Assembly: GCA_022563485.1 (NCBI GenBank)
Contig: JADFNF010000003.1
Location: forward strand, 1-34,013
DNA from: Fidelibacterota bacterium
GTDB lineage: Bacteria; Fidelibacterota; Marinisomatia; SCGC-AAA003-L08; TS1B11
Direction: 5' to 3'
Length of the DNA: 34,013 bases
Both the position numbers and the translations under genes were made by a program. The notes below the pieces were generated by a model that did not search any database, had not been told where the DNA came from, and saw nothing but the letters and a program-made list of their open reading frames with translations. This document shows positions 8,131-15,548 of the stretch, in pieces (position 1 is the first letter of the stretch; every line of letters begins with the position of its first letter).

Positions 8131-8919
8131 ATGATCCGATCATTACGAACGGCAGCATTGGGGATGGGAGCCCAGCAACTCCAGCTGGACGTCATCGCCA
8201 ACAATCTCGCCAACGTCAACACCACGGGCTTCAAGCGCAGCAGTGTTGAATTTCAGGACATCCTGTATGAAACTATTGTCACCGGCGCCGGTGAAGGTGG
8301 GCCGGGTCAGGAGAAGCCCGCGGAGATACAGATTGGTCATGGTAATCGAGCCGTATCAACTTTTCGAAGTTTCGCTCAGGGAGCCATCGCCGAGACTGGT
8401 AATTCCCTCGATCTCGCCATCGATGGTGATGGGTTCTTCCAGCTGTTGAGGGTCGATGGTACGTTTGCCTATACCCGGGACGGTTCCTTCCGGATCAGTA
8501 GTGATGGCTTTATCGTCACGTCTTCCGGTCTGAGACTGTCCTCTGAAATCAGTCTTCCACCGGATACGGACTCCATTCGCATTAGCGAGGACGGAACGAT
8601 CGCTGTCGTCCTGTCCGGTGAGACCACACCGGTGGAACTGGGTCAATTCGAGATGGCAAAATTTATTAATCCCGCCGGTCTGATTGCCGTAGGCGGCAAC
8701 CTGTACGAAGAATCGTCCGCGTCAGGTCCGCCCATTATAGGCTTTGCTTCCGATGAGGAATTCGGGTCCGTGCTTCAGGGCTTCCTGGAAAAATCTAACG
8801 TGGACGTTGTGCAGGAAATGATCAATATGATCGTGGCTCAGCGGGCTTATGAAATAAATTCCAAGGCGGTCAAGGCAGCTGATGAAATGCTGGCTGTTGC
8901 CAACAACCTCAGGCGATAA
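8131..8919 (+). CDS. flgG: flagellar distal rod protein FlgG
   Basis: Distal rod subunit. It has the family N-terminus MIRSLRTAALGMGAQQLQLD followed by VIANNLANVNTTGFKR, a beta-rich middle and the C-terminal helix (VQEMINMIVAQRAYEINSKA) that is highly conserved in FlgG. Length 262 is exactly typical. AAGGAG lies eight bases before the ATG. The TAA shares one base with the flgA start (TAATG). Confidence 0.97.
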   Translation: MIRSLRTAALGMGAQQLQLDVIANNLANVNTTGFKRSSVEFQDILYETIVTGAGEGGPGQEKPAEIQIGHGNRAVSTFRSFAQGAIAETGNSLDLAIDGDGFFQLLRVDGTFAYTRDGSFRISSDGFIVTSSGLRLSSEISLPPDTDSIRISEDGTIAVVLSGETTPVELGQFEMAKFINPAGLIAVGGNLYEESSASGPPIIGFASDEEFGSVLQGFLEKSNVDVVQEMINMIVAQRAYEINSKAVKAADEMLAVANNLRR

Positions 8920-9668
8920 TGTACAGGCGAACCATCCATCCAGTCCTTAGGACCGGGACGAGGTATGCCGCCCTATGGGTAGGAGTGTTTGTCTTTCTCG
9001 CCGTCAAGTTGTCGGCCGTTAGTCATCCAGAGAATTCGCTAAAGGCCCGTCTTGAGCAGGCCGTGCGTAGCCAGGTGATGCGAGGGTTCAAGCAGGCGAA
9101 CATGGCAGGGGAGCTGGTGGCGATTCACCTGCCGCCCAATATCAAAGGCCTTGATCCGCGCTCAGCTATCGAGGCGTTGCGGACCTTCGTGCCGAAAAAA
9201 GCTGCTGGTCGGTCTGTCGTGGCCATGTCCGTCACGCCAGAGGGAGGCCAGCCGGTCAAGATAAATATTACCATCGAGACGGTGGCCGTAGTGAGAGGCT
9301 GGACAACTAACCTACCCCTCAAACGGGGCAGCCGACTCAGGCTGGAGCAATTCGAGCGGAAGACCATCCGCGTTACCCGACGGGAGCAGGACTATTATAT
9401 CTCGGAATCCCTCCCGGATGGGTACCAGTTGAGTACCAGTCTTTCACCGGGACGGCTGCTCCAATTTCATCACCTGGAATTGGTCCCGGACGTCCAGCGA
9501 GGGGAGCAGGTGATGATCTATTTTCGCCGGAAACACATCACACTGGTGAGTCCGGGAAAGGTGCGCAGGTCGGGACACATTGGTGATATCATTCCCGTGG
9601 TGGCTACCGTCACGGGTAAACGTCTGTACGGTCGCCTGGAATCGCCGGGGATCGTAGTGGTGGAGTGA
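8919..9668 (+). CDS. flgA: P-ring assembly chaperone FlgA
   Basis: FlgA is a periplasmic chaperone for FlgI assembly. A basic N-terminus and hydrophobic segment (residues about 17-32) form a signal sequence. The C-terminal half is an SAF/FlgA domain: PLKRGSRLRLEQFERK, then SLSPGRLLQFHHLELVPDV, RGEQVMIYFRR and a closing GKRLYGRLESPGIVVVE, as in the family. Length 249 fits. Context directly before flgH and flgI supports the call. It starts within the flgG stop, so it is coupled. Confidence 0.92.
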   Translation: MYRRTIHPVLRTGTRYAALWVGVFVFLAVKLSAVSHPENSLKARLEQAVRSQVMRGFKQANMAGELVAIHLPPNIKGLDPRSAIEALRTFVPKKAAGRSVVAMSVTPEGGQPVKINITIETVAVVRGWTTNLPLKRGSRLRLEQFERKTIRVTRREQDYYISESLPDGYQLSTSLSPGRLLQFHHLELVPDVQRGEQVMIYFRRKHITLVSPGKVRRSGHIGDIIPVVATVTGKRLYGRLESPGIVVVE

Positions 9669-10337
9669 ATGATGACCAACCATAACAACTCTCGTATGCA
9701 TTGGCTCCTGCCGGTCCTGGTCCTGCTGACTACTGGCGTCGGCCTCCATGGGCAGGAGATACCCCCTTCGCTCTATTCGGATCGCAAGGCTCGCGTTGTG
9801 GGTGACATGGTCACAATCCTGGTCACGGAAATGGCCAATGCCAAACGGGAGTCCCAGTCACAGCGCAACGATAACAACACTGTAAGCGCAAGCGGAGCTG
9901 TGGATGGTAACCTGCTGCAGTTCCTGCCGATTTGGGGTCTGAAGTCGAGTCTGAAGACCGAGGCCCAGATGCGGGAAGGAACGACCCAGAAAGATCAGCT
10001 CACTGGACGGATAGCCGCCGTGATTACCGACATTACAGATAATGGGCAGTTCAGGGTATCGGGATCGAAAGTGATCAACATCAACGGAGAGCGCAATCTC
10101 ATGACGGTTAAGGGGATTATCCGGCCCAGGGACATCCGGTCGGACAATACGGTTTTTTCCTATAACATCGCCAACGCCAAGATCTACTACAGCCAGGCGG
10201 GCCTATCCGGCAAATTGATCAAACGTGGTTCCCTTCCACGACTGGCCAATATCGTTATGGGCGGTGCCGGTCTGCTCATCATCGGCTATGTCGGCGGTTT
10301 GAGCGCCCTCGCGATTATCAGGAGTTTTAGAATCTAA
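9669..10337 (+). CDS. flgH: flagellar L-ring protein FlgH
   Basis: Outer-membrane L-ring subunit. After a hydrophobic signal segment (about 11-26) comes the family start SLYSDRKARVVGDMVTILV, then a linker with the E-S-Q pattern, then GNGQFRVSG-like GQFRVSGSKVININGE and a further conserved RPRDI segment. Two oddities are visible. There is no cysteine in the whole protein, so no lipobox, although FlgH is usually a lipoprotein. The C-terminus is a hydrophobic helix (about 192-216) ending RSFRI rather than the usual short aromatic tail. A one-base overlap with flgI (TAATG) keeps the pair coupled. Confidence 0.93.
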   Translation: MMTNHNNSRMHWLLPVLVLLTTGVGLHGQEIPPSLYSDRKARVVGDMVTILVTEMANAKRESQSQRNDNNTVSASGAVDGNLLQFLPIWGLKSSLKTEAQMREGTTQKDQLTGRIAAVITDITDNGQFRVSGSKVININGERNLMTVKGIIRPRDIRSDNTVFSYNIANAKIYYSQAGLSGKLIKRGSLPRLANIVMGGAGLLIIGYVGGLSALAIIRSFRI

Positions 10338-11470
10338 TGAGACGAATTCTCGTTTACCTGTCGGTATTACTTTTAGGTTTAGGCGCTGGCCCGTTGACGG
10401 CCCAAGGACTCAGCCGCATCAAGGATATTACCTCCTACCGCAACGTGCGGCGGGTGCCCCTGGTGGGGTACGGCCTGGTGGTGGGCCTCAACGGAACGGG
10501 GGATCGGGCCATTGGCAACCGGGGGACGGTATTTACTGTCCAGAGCATTGCCAATATGCTCGAGGAATTCGGCATCACAATCAACAGTGATCATCTACGT
10601 ACCCGGAACGTGGCCGCCGTTATGGTTACGGCCTCATCGCCACCTTACGGAAAGCCTGGCACAATCTTCGATGTGAACGTTGCCTCCCTGGGTGATGCCA
10701 GCAGCTTGGAAAACGGTGTGCTGCTGATGACGCCACTGCAGGATCCCCGCCACGGCTATTACGGGATTGCGCAGGGACCCGTCTCGGTGGGCGGATTCAA
10801 TGTCACCACTCTGGGCGGTGAACGACTGCGCCAAAATTATGCGCTGGTGGGGCGGGTGCCCAACGGGGCTGTGCTTGAAAGAACTATCCAGGGTGTGGCC
10901 CTGCAACCCGATCAGCCGGTGAGCTTACTGCTCAAGGAACCAAATTATACGACGGCTACCCGGATCGCGGAGGTTATCAACACGCAATATCCTGCGCCCC
11001 AACCCCTCGCCCAAACCATGGATGCCGGCTTAGTAGAGATTACCTATCCGCCAGGCCTTACCGAACTGTGGGAACTGGCGCAATTTGTGGCCAGTATCGA
11101 GGTCCTCGAAGTCGTCAAGGACGTGGAGGCCCGAGTGGTCATCAACGAGCGTACCGGCACGGTAGTGGCCGGGGGCCGGGTCACTATTGGTGAAGTGCTC
11201 GTCTCCCATGGCTCGCTTCAGATTCATACTACTACGGCGCCCTATGTGGTTCAACCCTCGGCCTTTAGCCTGGGTCAGACGATTACGGTTCCCGTCACGC
11301 GGACCACGGTGACCGAGCAGGCAGGGGAGGCGGCGGTTCTTTCGGCCGCCACGGTTGCCGAGCTGGCGGCGGCGTTGAATGACATGGGCCTCAAGCCGAG
11401 GGACATCATCGCCGTTTTCCAGGCTATAAAGGAAGCGGGCGCATTGAATGCAAAACTTATCATTATGTAG
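10337..11470 (+). CDS. flgI: flagellar P-ring protein FlgI
   Basis: Periplasmic P-ring subunit. It has a signal peptide (MRRILVYLSVLLLGLGAGPL) followed by the strongly conserved start SRIKDITSYRNVRRVPLVGY and GLVVGLNGTGD. It also carries MTPLQDPRHGYYGIAQGPVS, ARVVINERTGTVVAGG and the closing VAELAAALNDMGLKPRDIIA and FQAIKEAGALNAKLIIM. Length 377 is normal. It lies between flgH and the rod-binding gene. With FlgH it shows that the basal body spans a peptidoglycan layer and an outer membrane. Confidence 0.98.
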   Translation: MRRILVYLSVLLLGLGAGPLTAQGLSRIKDITSYRNVRRVPLVGYGLVVGLNGTGDRAIGNRGTVFTVQSIANMLEEFGITINSDHLRTRNVAAVMVTASSPPYGKPGTIFDVNVASLGDASSLENGVLLMTPLQDPRHGYYGIAQGPVSVGGFNVTTLGGERLRQNYALVGRVPNGAVLERTIQGVALQPDQPVSLLLKEPNYTTATRIAEVINTQYPAPQPLAQTMDAGLVEITYPPGLTELWELAQFVASIEVLEVVKDVEARVVINERTGTVVAGGRVTIGEVLVSHGSLQIHTTTAPYVVQPSAFSLGQTITVPVTRTTVTEQAGEAAVLSAATVAELAAALNDMGLKPRDIIAVFQAIKEAGALNAKLIIM

Positions 11471-11478
11471 CAGATACG

Positions 11479-11877
11479 ATGAAATTACCATCTATTCAAA
11501 AGCCCGCGATCTTGATCCAGCGGACGGGCCCATCGGCCTTGGTTCCCAAGCCGGTTGGAGAAAAGGACAACAAAGCACTATGGAAGGCAGCCCAGAACTT
11601 CGAGTCGCTGTTCATGGGGCAACTGATCAAGACCATGCGAAAGACGCTACCCGAAGGCTCTCTCGCGGGCGAGGGGCTATCGGAACTCATGTTTGACCAG
11701 GTGATGGGATCGGCCTTGAGCAAGGGAGGCGGGATCGGCCTGGCCGAGTTGCTCTACCGGGATTTACATTCTAAAGTTATCGGGGGTTCCTCCGAGAAAG
11801 GGAATGTAGCCTCTTTGCAGAACCGTATCATGCCTCAAGACAGAGAGGAAAATGATGTCGAATCGTCCAGCCGCTGA
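11479..11877 (+). CDS. flgJ: rod-binding protein, FlgJ N-terminal domain only
   Basis: Residues about 30-100 match the FlgJ rod-binding (rod cap) domain: ALWKAAQNFESLFMGQLIKT followed by MRKTLP, then GLSELMFDQVMGSALSKGGG and GLAELLYRDL. The peptidoglycan hydrolase domain found in enterobacterial FlgJ is absent; the protein stops at 132. Single-domain versions are common outside gamma- and beta-proteobacteria and rely on a separate lytic enzyme. The last 26 bases overlap flgN. Confidence 0.9.
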   Translation: MKLPSIQKPAILIQRTGPSALVPKPVGEKDNKALWKAAQNFESLFMGQLIKTMRKTLPEGSLAGEGLSELMFDQVMGSALSKGGGIGLAELLYRDLHSKVIGGSSEKGNVASLQNRIMPQDREENDVESSSR

Positions 11878-12373
11878 TCGCCTGATCACAAAACTTATCA
11901 CTGTCCTTTCCGAAGAAATGCAGATGTACAATGAGCTGCTCCTGGTGCTCCGAAAAAAGCAATCGAGTATTATCGAGGGAAAAATCGAGGAGCTCAATCA
12001 GGCTATTCAGAAGGAACAGGCTATTTTAAGGCGGTCCGAGACCCTTGCCAAAACCAGGGAAGCGTCCTTCATGCAAGTCGGTGAGGCTCTGGAGCAGGAA
12101 GAGGAAATCCGGACCATAGGCCAGCTGATTGAGCTTGTGGAGTCCACCTATGCCGAGCGACTGTCCGATATACATGGCAGTCTCCAGCGCATCCTTCAGG
12201 AAGTGACGTTGGTCAATGAGGAGAATCGTTACCTTTTAAACTTTTCCATCAAATTTGTTAGGGAAGCTGCCCGGGAACTCGTCAAGTCTTCGGAGCTGTT
12301 TCCCGTTTACTCAGCAACGGGCAGAGAACAGGAAATACCCATACCCAACCGTCTGATTGAAGGGAAAATCTAA
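11852..12373 (+). CDS. flgN: flagellar export chaperone FlgN
   Basis: A 173-residue, almost fully helical protein with the FlgN pattern: an N-terminal helix containing LSEEMQMYNELLLVLRKKQ, a middle coiled coil, and a C-terminal stretch (NEENRYLLNFSIKFVREA) like the substrate-binding helix. FlgN binds FlgK and FlgL before export, and both follow immediately. Two consecutive ATGs (11852, 11855) after GAGAGGAAA leave the start ambiguous by one codon. Low sequence conservation in the family means the call leans partly on position. Confidence 0.85.
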   Translation: MMSNRPAADRLITKLITVLSEEMQMYNELLLVLRKKQSSIIEGKIEELNQAIQKEQAILRRSETLAKTREASFMQVGEALEQEEEIRTIGQLIELVESTYAERLSDIHGSLQRILQEVTLVNEENRYLLNFSIKFVREAARELVKSSELFPVYSATGREQEIPIPNRLIEGKI

Positions 12374-13731
12374 TGGCTGGCCTGGCCAACCTGTTGGAAA
12401 TGGGCAAGCAGGGGATGTTGTATGCCCAGGCGAGTATTCAGACGACGGGTAAGAATATTGCCAATGTCAATACGGTGGGTTACAGCCGTCAGCGTCTGGA
12501 CATCAACCCCCTTTTACCGGAGATATTTTCCGGTTTTAGTTTAGGCAGCGCGATCAATGGTGATACGCTCCGGCGCATCCGCGAGGACTTCAACGATCGC
12601 CAATTTTGGGGGCAGAACTCCCTAATGGCTCAATATACCTCCGAGGAGACCTTGTTGCGACAGCTGGAAGGGATTTTACCGGCCAGTAATGACGCCGGTT
12701 TGAGGGCGATGCTTGATGAATTCTGGGTTGCATGGAACAATCTGGCCAATGATCCGGAAGGTACAACGGTCAGGACCGGAGTCAGGGATACGGCTGAAAT
12801 CTTGACGCAGACCTTTAACCGGATACACCGGGAATATCGCAATCTCCAATCCAACATCGGTAGTGATATAACTAGCGTCATCGTTGATATCAATAACCTG
12901 ACGAAACAGATCGCCGAACTGAACCGGCTCAATCCAGGTAACAACCCTGATCTTGAGGATCAACGGGATCGGCTGATCGACCGGCTTTCCACCCTGGCCA
13001 ATATCACGGTGCGTAAAGATGGTGGTAGTGTATCGATCAATATGGGTGGTCTGCTGTTGGTTGCAGGTCGAACTTCCTACAACCTGAATGTGGATGAGAC
13101 CTTGGATAGCCAGGGCGTCGGACAAATTCAGATCAAACTAGCCGGGAGTGACCAGCAGGTGAATATCACCTCAGGAGAGATGGGCGCCATGTTGAAGGTC
13201 TTCAACGAGGATATTCCGAACGCTTTGAATCAAATAGATCTCCTTGCTCTGACCATTATTGAACAGGTGAATGCTGTACACCAAACAGGTTTTAACCTTG
13301 ACGGCATTACTGGATTGAACTTTTTTGATGATCGCGCCGCCGGGGCGGCCAGTATGAGGGTCGATAGTGCCATCGTAACCGATCCATTTTTCATCGCCAG
13401 CAGCGACACCCCGGGGGAGCCTGGCAACAGTGAGATCGCGATGGCCATTTCCTCATTGAGCGATGAAGCACTTATTGGCGATCAGACCATTGGCGAGAAT
13501 TTTCGCTCCCTGATGAGCACGGTGGGTAACCGCATACGGGGGGCCAACTTCCTGAGGACCAGCCAGGAAAAGGTTGTCGATCACCTGGCCCTGCAGCGAC
13601 AGTCGGTTTCGGGGGTAAGCATTGAGGAAGAAATGACCCGGCTGGTGAAGTTGGAGCAGGCCTTCGCGGCGGCATCAAGATTGGTGGCTACCGCGGATGA
13701 ACTGGTCCGGACTCTGTTACAATTGATTTAA
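12373..13731 (+). CDS. flgK: hook-filament junction protein FlgK (HAP1)
   Basis: First hook-filament junction protein. The N-terminus carries the axial-protein helix with TTGKNIANVNTVGYSRQRLD, and HRIHREYRNLQ-type coiled-coil segments follow. NRLNPGNNPDLEDQRDRLID is a clear FlgK segment, and the C-terminus has VSGVSIEEEMTRLVKLEQAF with the terminal helix AASRLVATADELVRTLLQLI. At 452 residues it is shorter than the roughly 550 of enteric FlgK, which suggests a reduced surface-exposed domain. The start overlaps the flgN stop by one base. Confidence 0.96.
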   Translation: MAGLANLLEMGKQGMLYAQASIQTTGKNIANVNTVGYSRQRLDINPLLPEIFSGFSLGSAINGDTLRRIREDFNDRQFWGQNSLMAQYTSEETLLRQLEGILPASNDAGLRAMLDEFWVAWNNLANDPEGTTVRTGVRDTAEILTQTFNRIHREYRNLQSNIGSDITSVIVDINNLTKQIAELNRLNPGNNPDLEDQRDRLIDRLSTLANITVRKDGGSVSINMGGLLLVAGRTSYNLNVDETLDSQGVGQIQIKLAGSDQQVNITSGEMGAMLKVFNEDIPNALNQIDLLALTIIEQVNAVHQTGFNLDGITGLNFFDDRAAGAASMRVDSAIVTDPFFIASSDTPGEPGNSEIAMAISSLSDEALIGDQTIGENFRSLMSTVGNRIRGANFLRTSQEKVVDHLALQRQSVSGVSIEEEMTRLVKLEQAFAAASRLVATADELVRTLLQLI

Positions 13732-13749
13732 GGGAGGTAAACCCAGACC

Positions 13750-14622
13750 ATGCGCGTTACGGACGCTATGATACAAGACCAGATTATCAAGTCACTGGCG
13801 AACAGCCAGGAGCGACTGTTCAATGTGCAGAAGCAGATTAGCAGCACCAAGGAAGTTGCCACCTCTTCGGATGACCCGACGAGGTTCGACCGGGCATCCA
13901 GGTTTAAAACCCTGGCCGGGAAAAATGCACTGTATCTTAAGAACATTGAAGATGGACTGGGCTGGAACCAAACCGGTACCCAGGCTCTGGATGTCATCTA
14001 CGAGGCGCTCCAGCAGATTAAAGAGGAAGCCCTGCGCGCCCGGTCCGATACAAATACACTGAACCGGCCCCGGAGTGCCCTGACGGTGGAAGCTCTCCTT
14101 GAGGAGATGCTGCTGATGGGCAACGTCAAGTTCATGGGAAAATTTATGTTTGGAGGCACCCTCACCAAGGATACCCCCCCCTTTGCCTTCGATGGTACCA
14201 CCGTGACGTACAATGGAAATGAGGCGACGATATCACGAAAAGTGGGGGAGGCTACTTTCCTGCCGATTAACACGGTCGGGTCGGAGTTCACCGATGTGTT
14301 CGATGCGGCCATCTCCCTCCGCGATGCTGTGTCAGCCAATGATGGTCCGGCCATAGATGTTGCCATCGCTCAGATCGACGCGGCCGCCGATGATCTCTTA
14401 AATGCACTTGCCAGGGGTGGGTCTCAGCAACGCAAGCTGGAGCTGACCCGGTCTAATTTGGAGGCGGCAAGGGTCAATCTTCAGTCGTTTATTTCCCAGG
14501 CCGAGGATGTAGATTTAACAGATGCTATCCTACGGTTCAATGCCCAGGAGTTGGGCTTACGGGCGGCCCTGGAATCGAGCACTCGCATTATGAACATCAG
14601 CATTCTTAATTTTATCCAGTAA
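13750..14622 (+). CDS. flgL: hook-filament junction protein FlgL (HAP3)
   Basis: Second junction protein, related to flagellin. The N-terminus (MRVTDAMIQDQIIKSLANSQ, then LFNVQKQISSTKEVATSSDD) and the C-terminus (ILRFNAQELGLRAALESSTR and the closing MNISILNFIQ) pair as the D0/D1 helices. Length 290 is typical. It follows flgK by 18 bases with GGGAGG upstream of the ATG. A flagellin is excluded by length, by the FlgL-type N-terminus and by position after flgK. Confidence 0.95.
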   Translation: MRVTDAMIQDQIIKSLANSQERLFNVQKQISSTKEVATSSDDPTRFDRASRFKTLAGKNALYLKNIEDGLGWNQTGTQALDVIYEALQQIKEEALRARSDTNTLNRPRSALTVEALLEEMLLMGNVKFMGKFMFGGTLTKDTPPFAFDGTTVTYNGNEATISRKVGEATFLPINTVGSEFTDVFDAAISLRDAVSANDGPAIDVAIAQIDAAADDLLNALARGGSQQRKLELTRSNLEAARVNLQSFISQAEDVDLTDAILRFNAQELGLRAALESSTRIMNISILNFIQ

Positions 14623-14624
14623 GT

Positions 14625-15077
14625 ATGGGTGATTCGTCCCAAGATACATCTGCCGAATCTGAGTGGATTGAAGCCGCTGGTCCAGCGCATTTCCCGGCCG
14701 GACTGCCTGGGTTCGAGGATCACAAGCGGTATGTGCTCGTCAGTCGCAATGACATGCGGCCGTTCATCTGGTTGCGATCAATGGACGATCCTGAAGTGGC
14801 GTTGCCTCTCATCAGCTGCCTGCTGTTGAAAAAACAGGTCTTGCCCTATATTACTAAGGAGCAATTGAGTCTGGTAGGCAGCCCCTCTCTAGAGGGAATC
14901 GCGCCTTATTATGTTCTGCGGGTCGATACCGGGGAGGGCATCATTACCGCTAACACCAAGGCACCGATCATCATCAATTCCAAAACCAAGCAGGGGTACC
15001 AGATCTTTATGGACCAAGAAAACTTGCGGGTCGACGAGCCCCTGGTCAATCTGATACCCTCCTCCGAAGATACTTAG
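14625..15077 (+). CDS. fliW: flagellar assembly factor FliW
   Basis: FliW binds flagellin and, when free, antagonises CsrA, coupling flagellin translation to secretion. The family core is visible: FPAGLPGFEDHKRYVLV near 23-39, PFIWLRSMDDPEVALPLIS near 46-64, and a C-terminal NTKAPIIINSKTKQGYQI segment. Length 150 is standard. It starts two bases after flgL with no clear ribosome site, so translation is probably coupled. csrA follows after five bases, the usual arrangement. Confidence 0.96.
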   Translation: MGDSSQDTSAESEWIEAAGPAHFPAGLPGFEDHKRYVLVSRNDMRPFIWLRSMDDPEVALPLISCLLLKKQVLPYITKEQLSLVGSPSLEGIAPYYVLRVDTGEGIITANTKAPIIINSKTKQGYQIFMDQENLRVDEPLVNLIPSSEDT

Positions 15078-15082
15078 ATGCT

Positions 15083-15370
15083 ATGCTGGTCTTAACCCGA
15101 AAAAATGGTGAGAGCATCCGCGTAGCGGACGGAATCATTTTTACCATCCTGGAGTGTGGCAAGGGCCAGGTAAAGGTCGGTATTTCTGCCCCAGCCCACT
15201 TGTCCATTCATCGGGAAGAGGTTTACTTGCGGATACGTGAAGAGAATTTGGCCGCTGCCCAGGCCAGTAGTGCTGTGCAGGCCTTGATGAAAGGTGTACC
15301 GAAATCGCTGCTGAAATTAGTCAAGGGGAGCGGTCACAGCGAGGGCGAGAGGGGCGAACCGGGGCAGTAA
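15083..15370 (+). CDS. csrA: carbon storage regulator CsrA (extended C-terminus)
   Basis: RNA-binding translational regulator, which in FliW-containing bacteria represses flagellin mRNA. MLVLTRKNGESIRVADGIIF is the conserved first strand region, followed by VKVGISAPAHLSIHREEVYL and RIREEN. The core ends near residue 54. About 40 further residues (AAAQASSAVQALMKGV and a charged, Gly/Ser-rich tail) make it longer (95) than the usual 60-75; the tail may serve FliW binding. No ribosome site is visible before the ATG, so coupling to fliW is likely. Confidence 0.96.
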   Translation: MLVLTRKNGESIRVADGIIFTILECGKGQVKVGISAPAHLSIHREEVYLRIREENLAAAQASSAVQALMKGVPKSLLKLVKGSGHSEGERGEPGQ

Positions 15371-15382
15371 CGGTGCATTCCT

Positions 15383-15431
15383 AGGACCATGAGGACCGGG
15401 GATAGCCGCACACGGCTGTCGGGGAGGTCCT
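15383..15431 (+). promoter_or_regulatory. stem-loop with repeated GGA motifs after csrA
   Basis: GATAGCCG (15401-15408) pairs with CGGCTGTC (15413-15420) around a CACA loop. Outside it, AGGACC pairs with GGTCCT (15426-15431), using either 15392-15397 or a second copy at 15383-15388. GGA in an A(N)GGA-like context is the CsrA recognition core, and several lie within 25 bases. No T-run follows, so it is not a normal terminator. Role is unknown; CsrA binding is inference. Confidence 0.45.
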
Positions 15432-15455
15432 GACCGCCGCCACCAAGCATCTCAT

Positions 15456-15463
15456 GCCGATAA
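15456..15463 (+). promoter_or_regulatory. possible sigma-28 -10 element
   Basis: GCCGATAA is a perfect FliA-type -10 element, placed 85 bases before the sulfotransferase start. No TAAA -35 element is found at the usual 15-base distance, so the match is partial. If real, it would tie the following locus to late flagellar expression. Confidence 0.3.
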
Positions 15464-15477
15464 ACTATCACACTCCG

Positions 15478-15500
15478 CAACCTTTCCGGGGGAAAGTTTA
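15478..15500 (+). other. small hairpin before the sulfotransferase gene
   Basis: CTTTCC and GGAAAG form a six-pair stem with a GGG loop, followed by only three T. It is too weak in T content for a confident terminator. It would lie in the 5' leader if the upstream GCCGATAA is a promoter. Confidence 0.25.
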
Positions 15501-15548
15501 CCTTCGCCCTACGCGCAATAGATTCATCGTGCAAAATTGACTGGCAAC

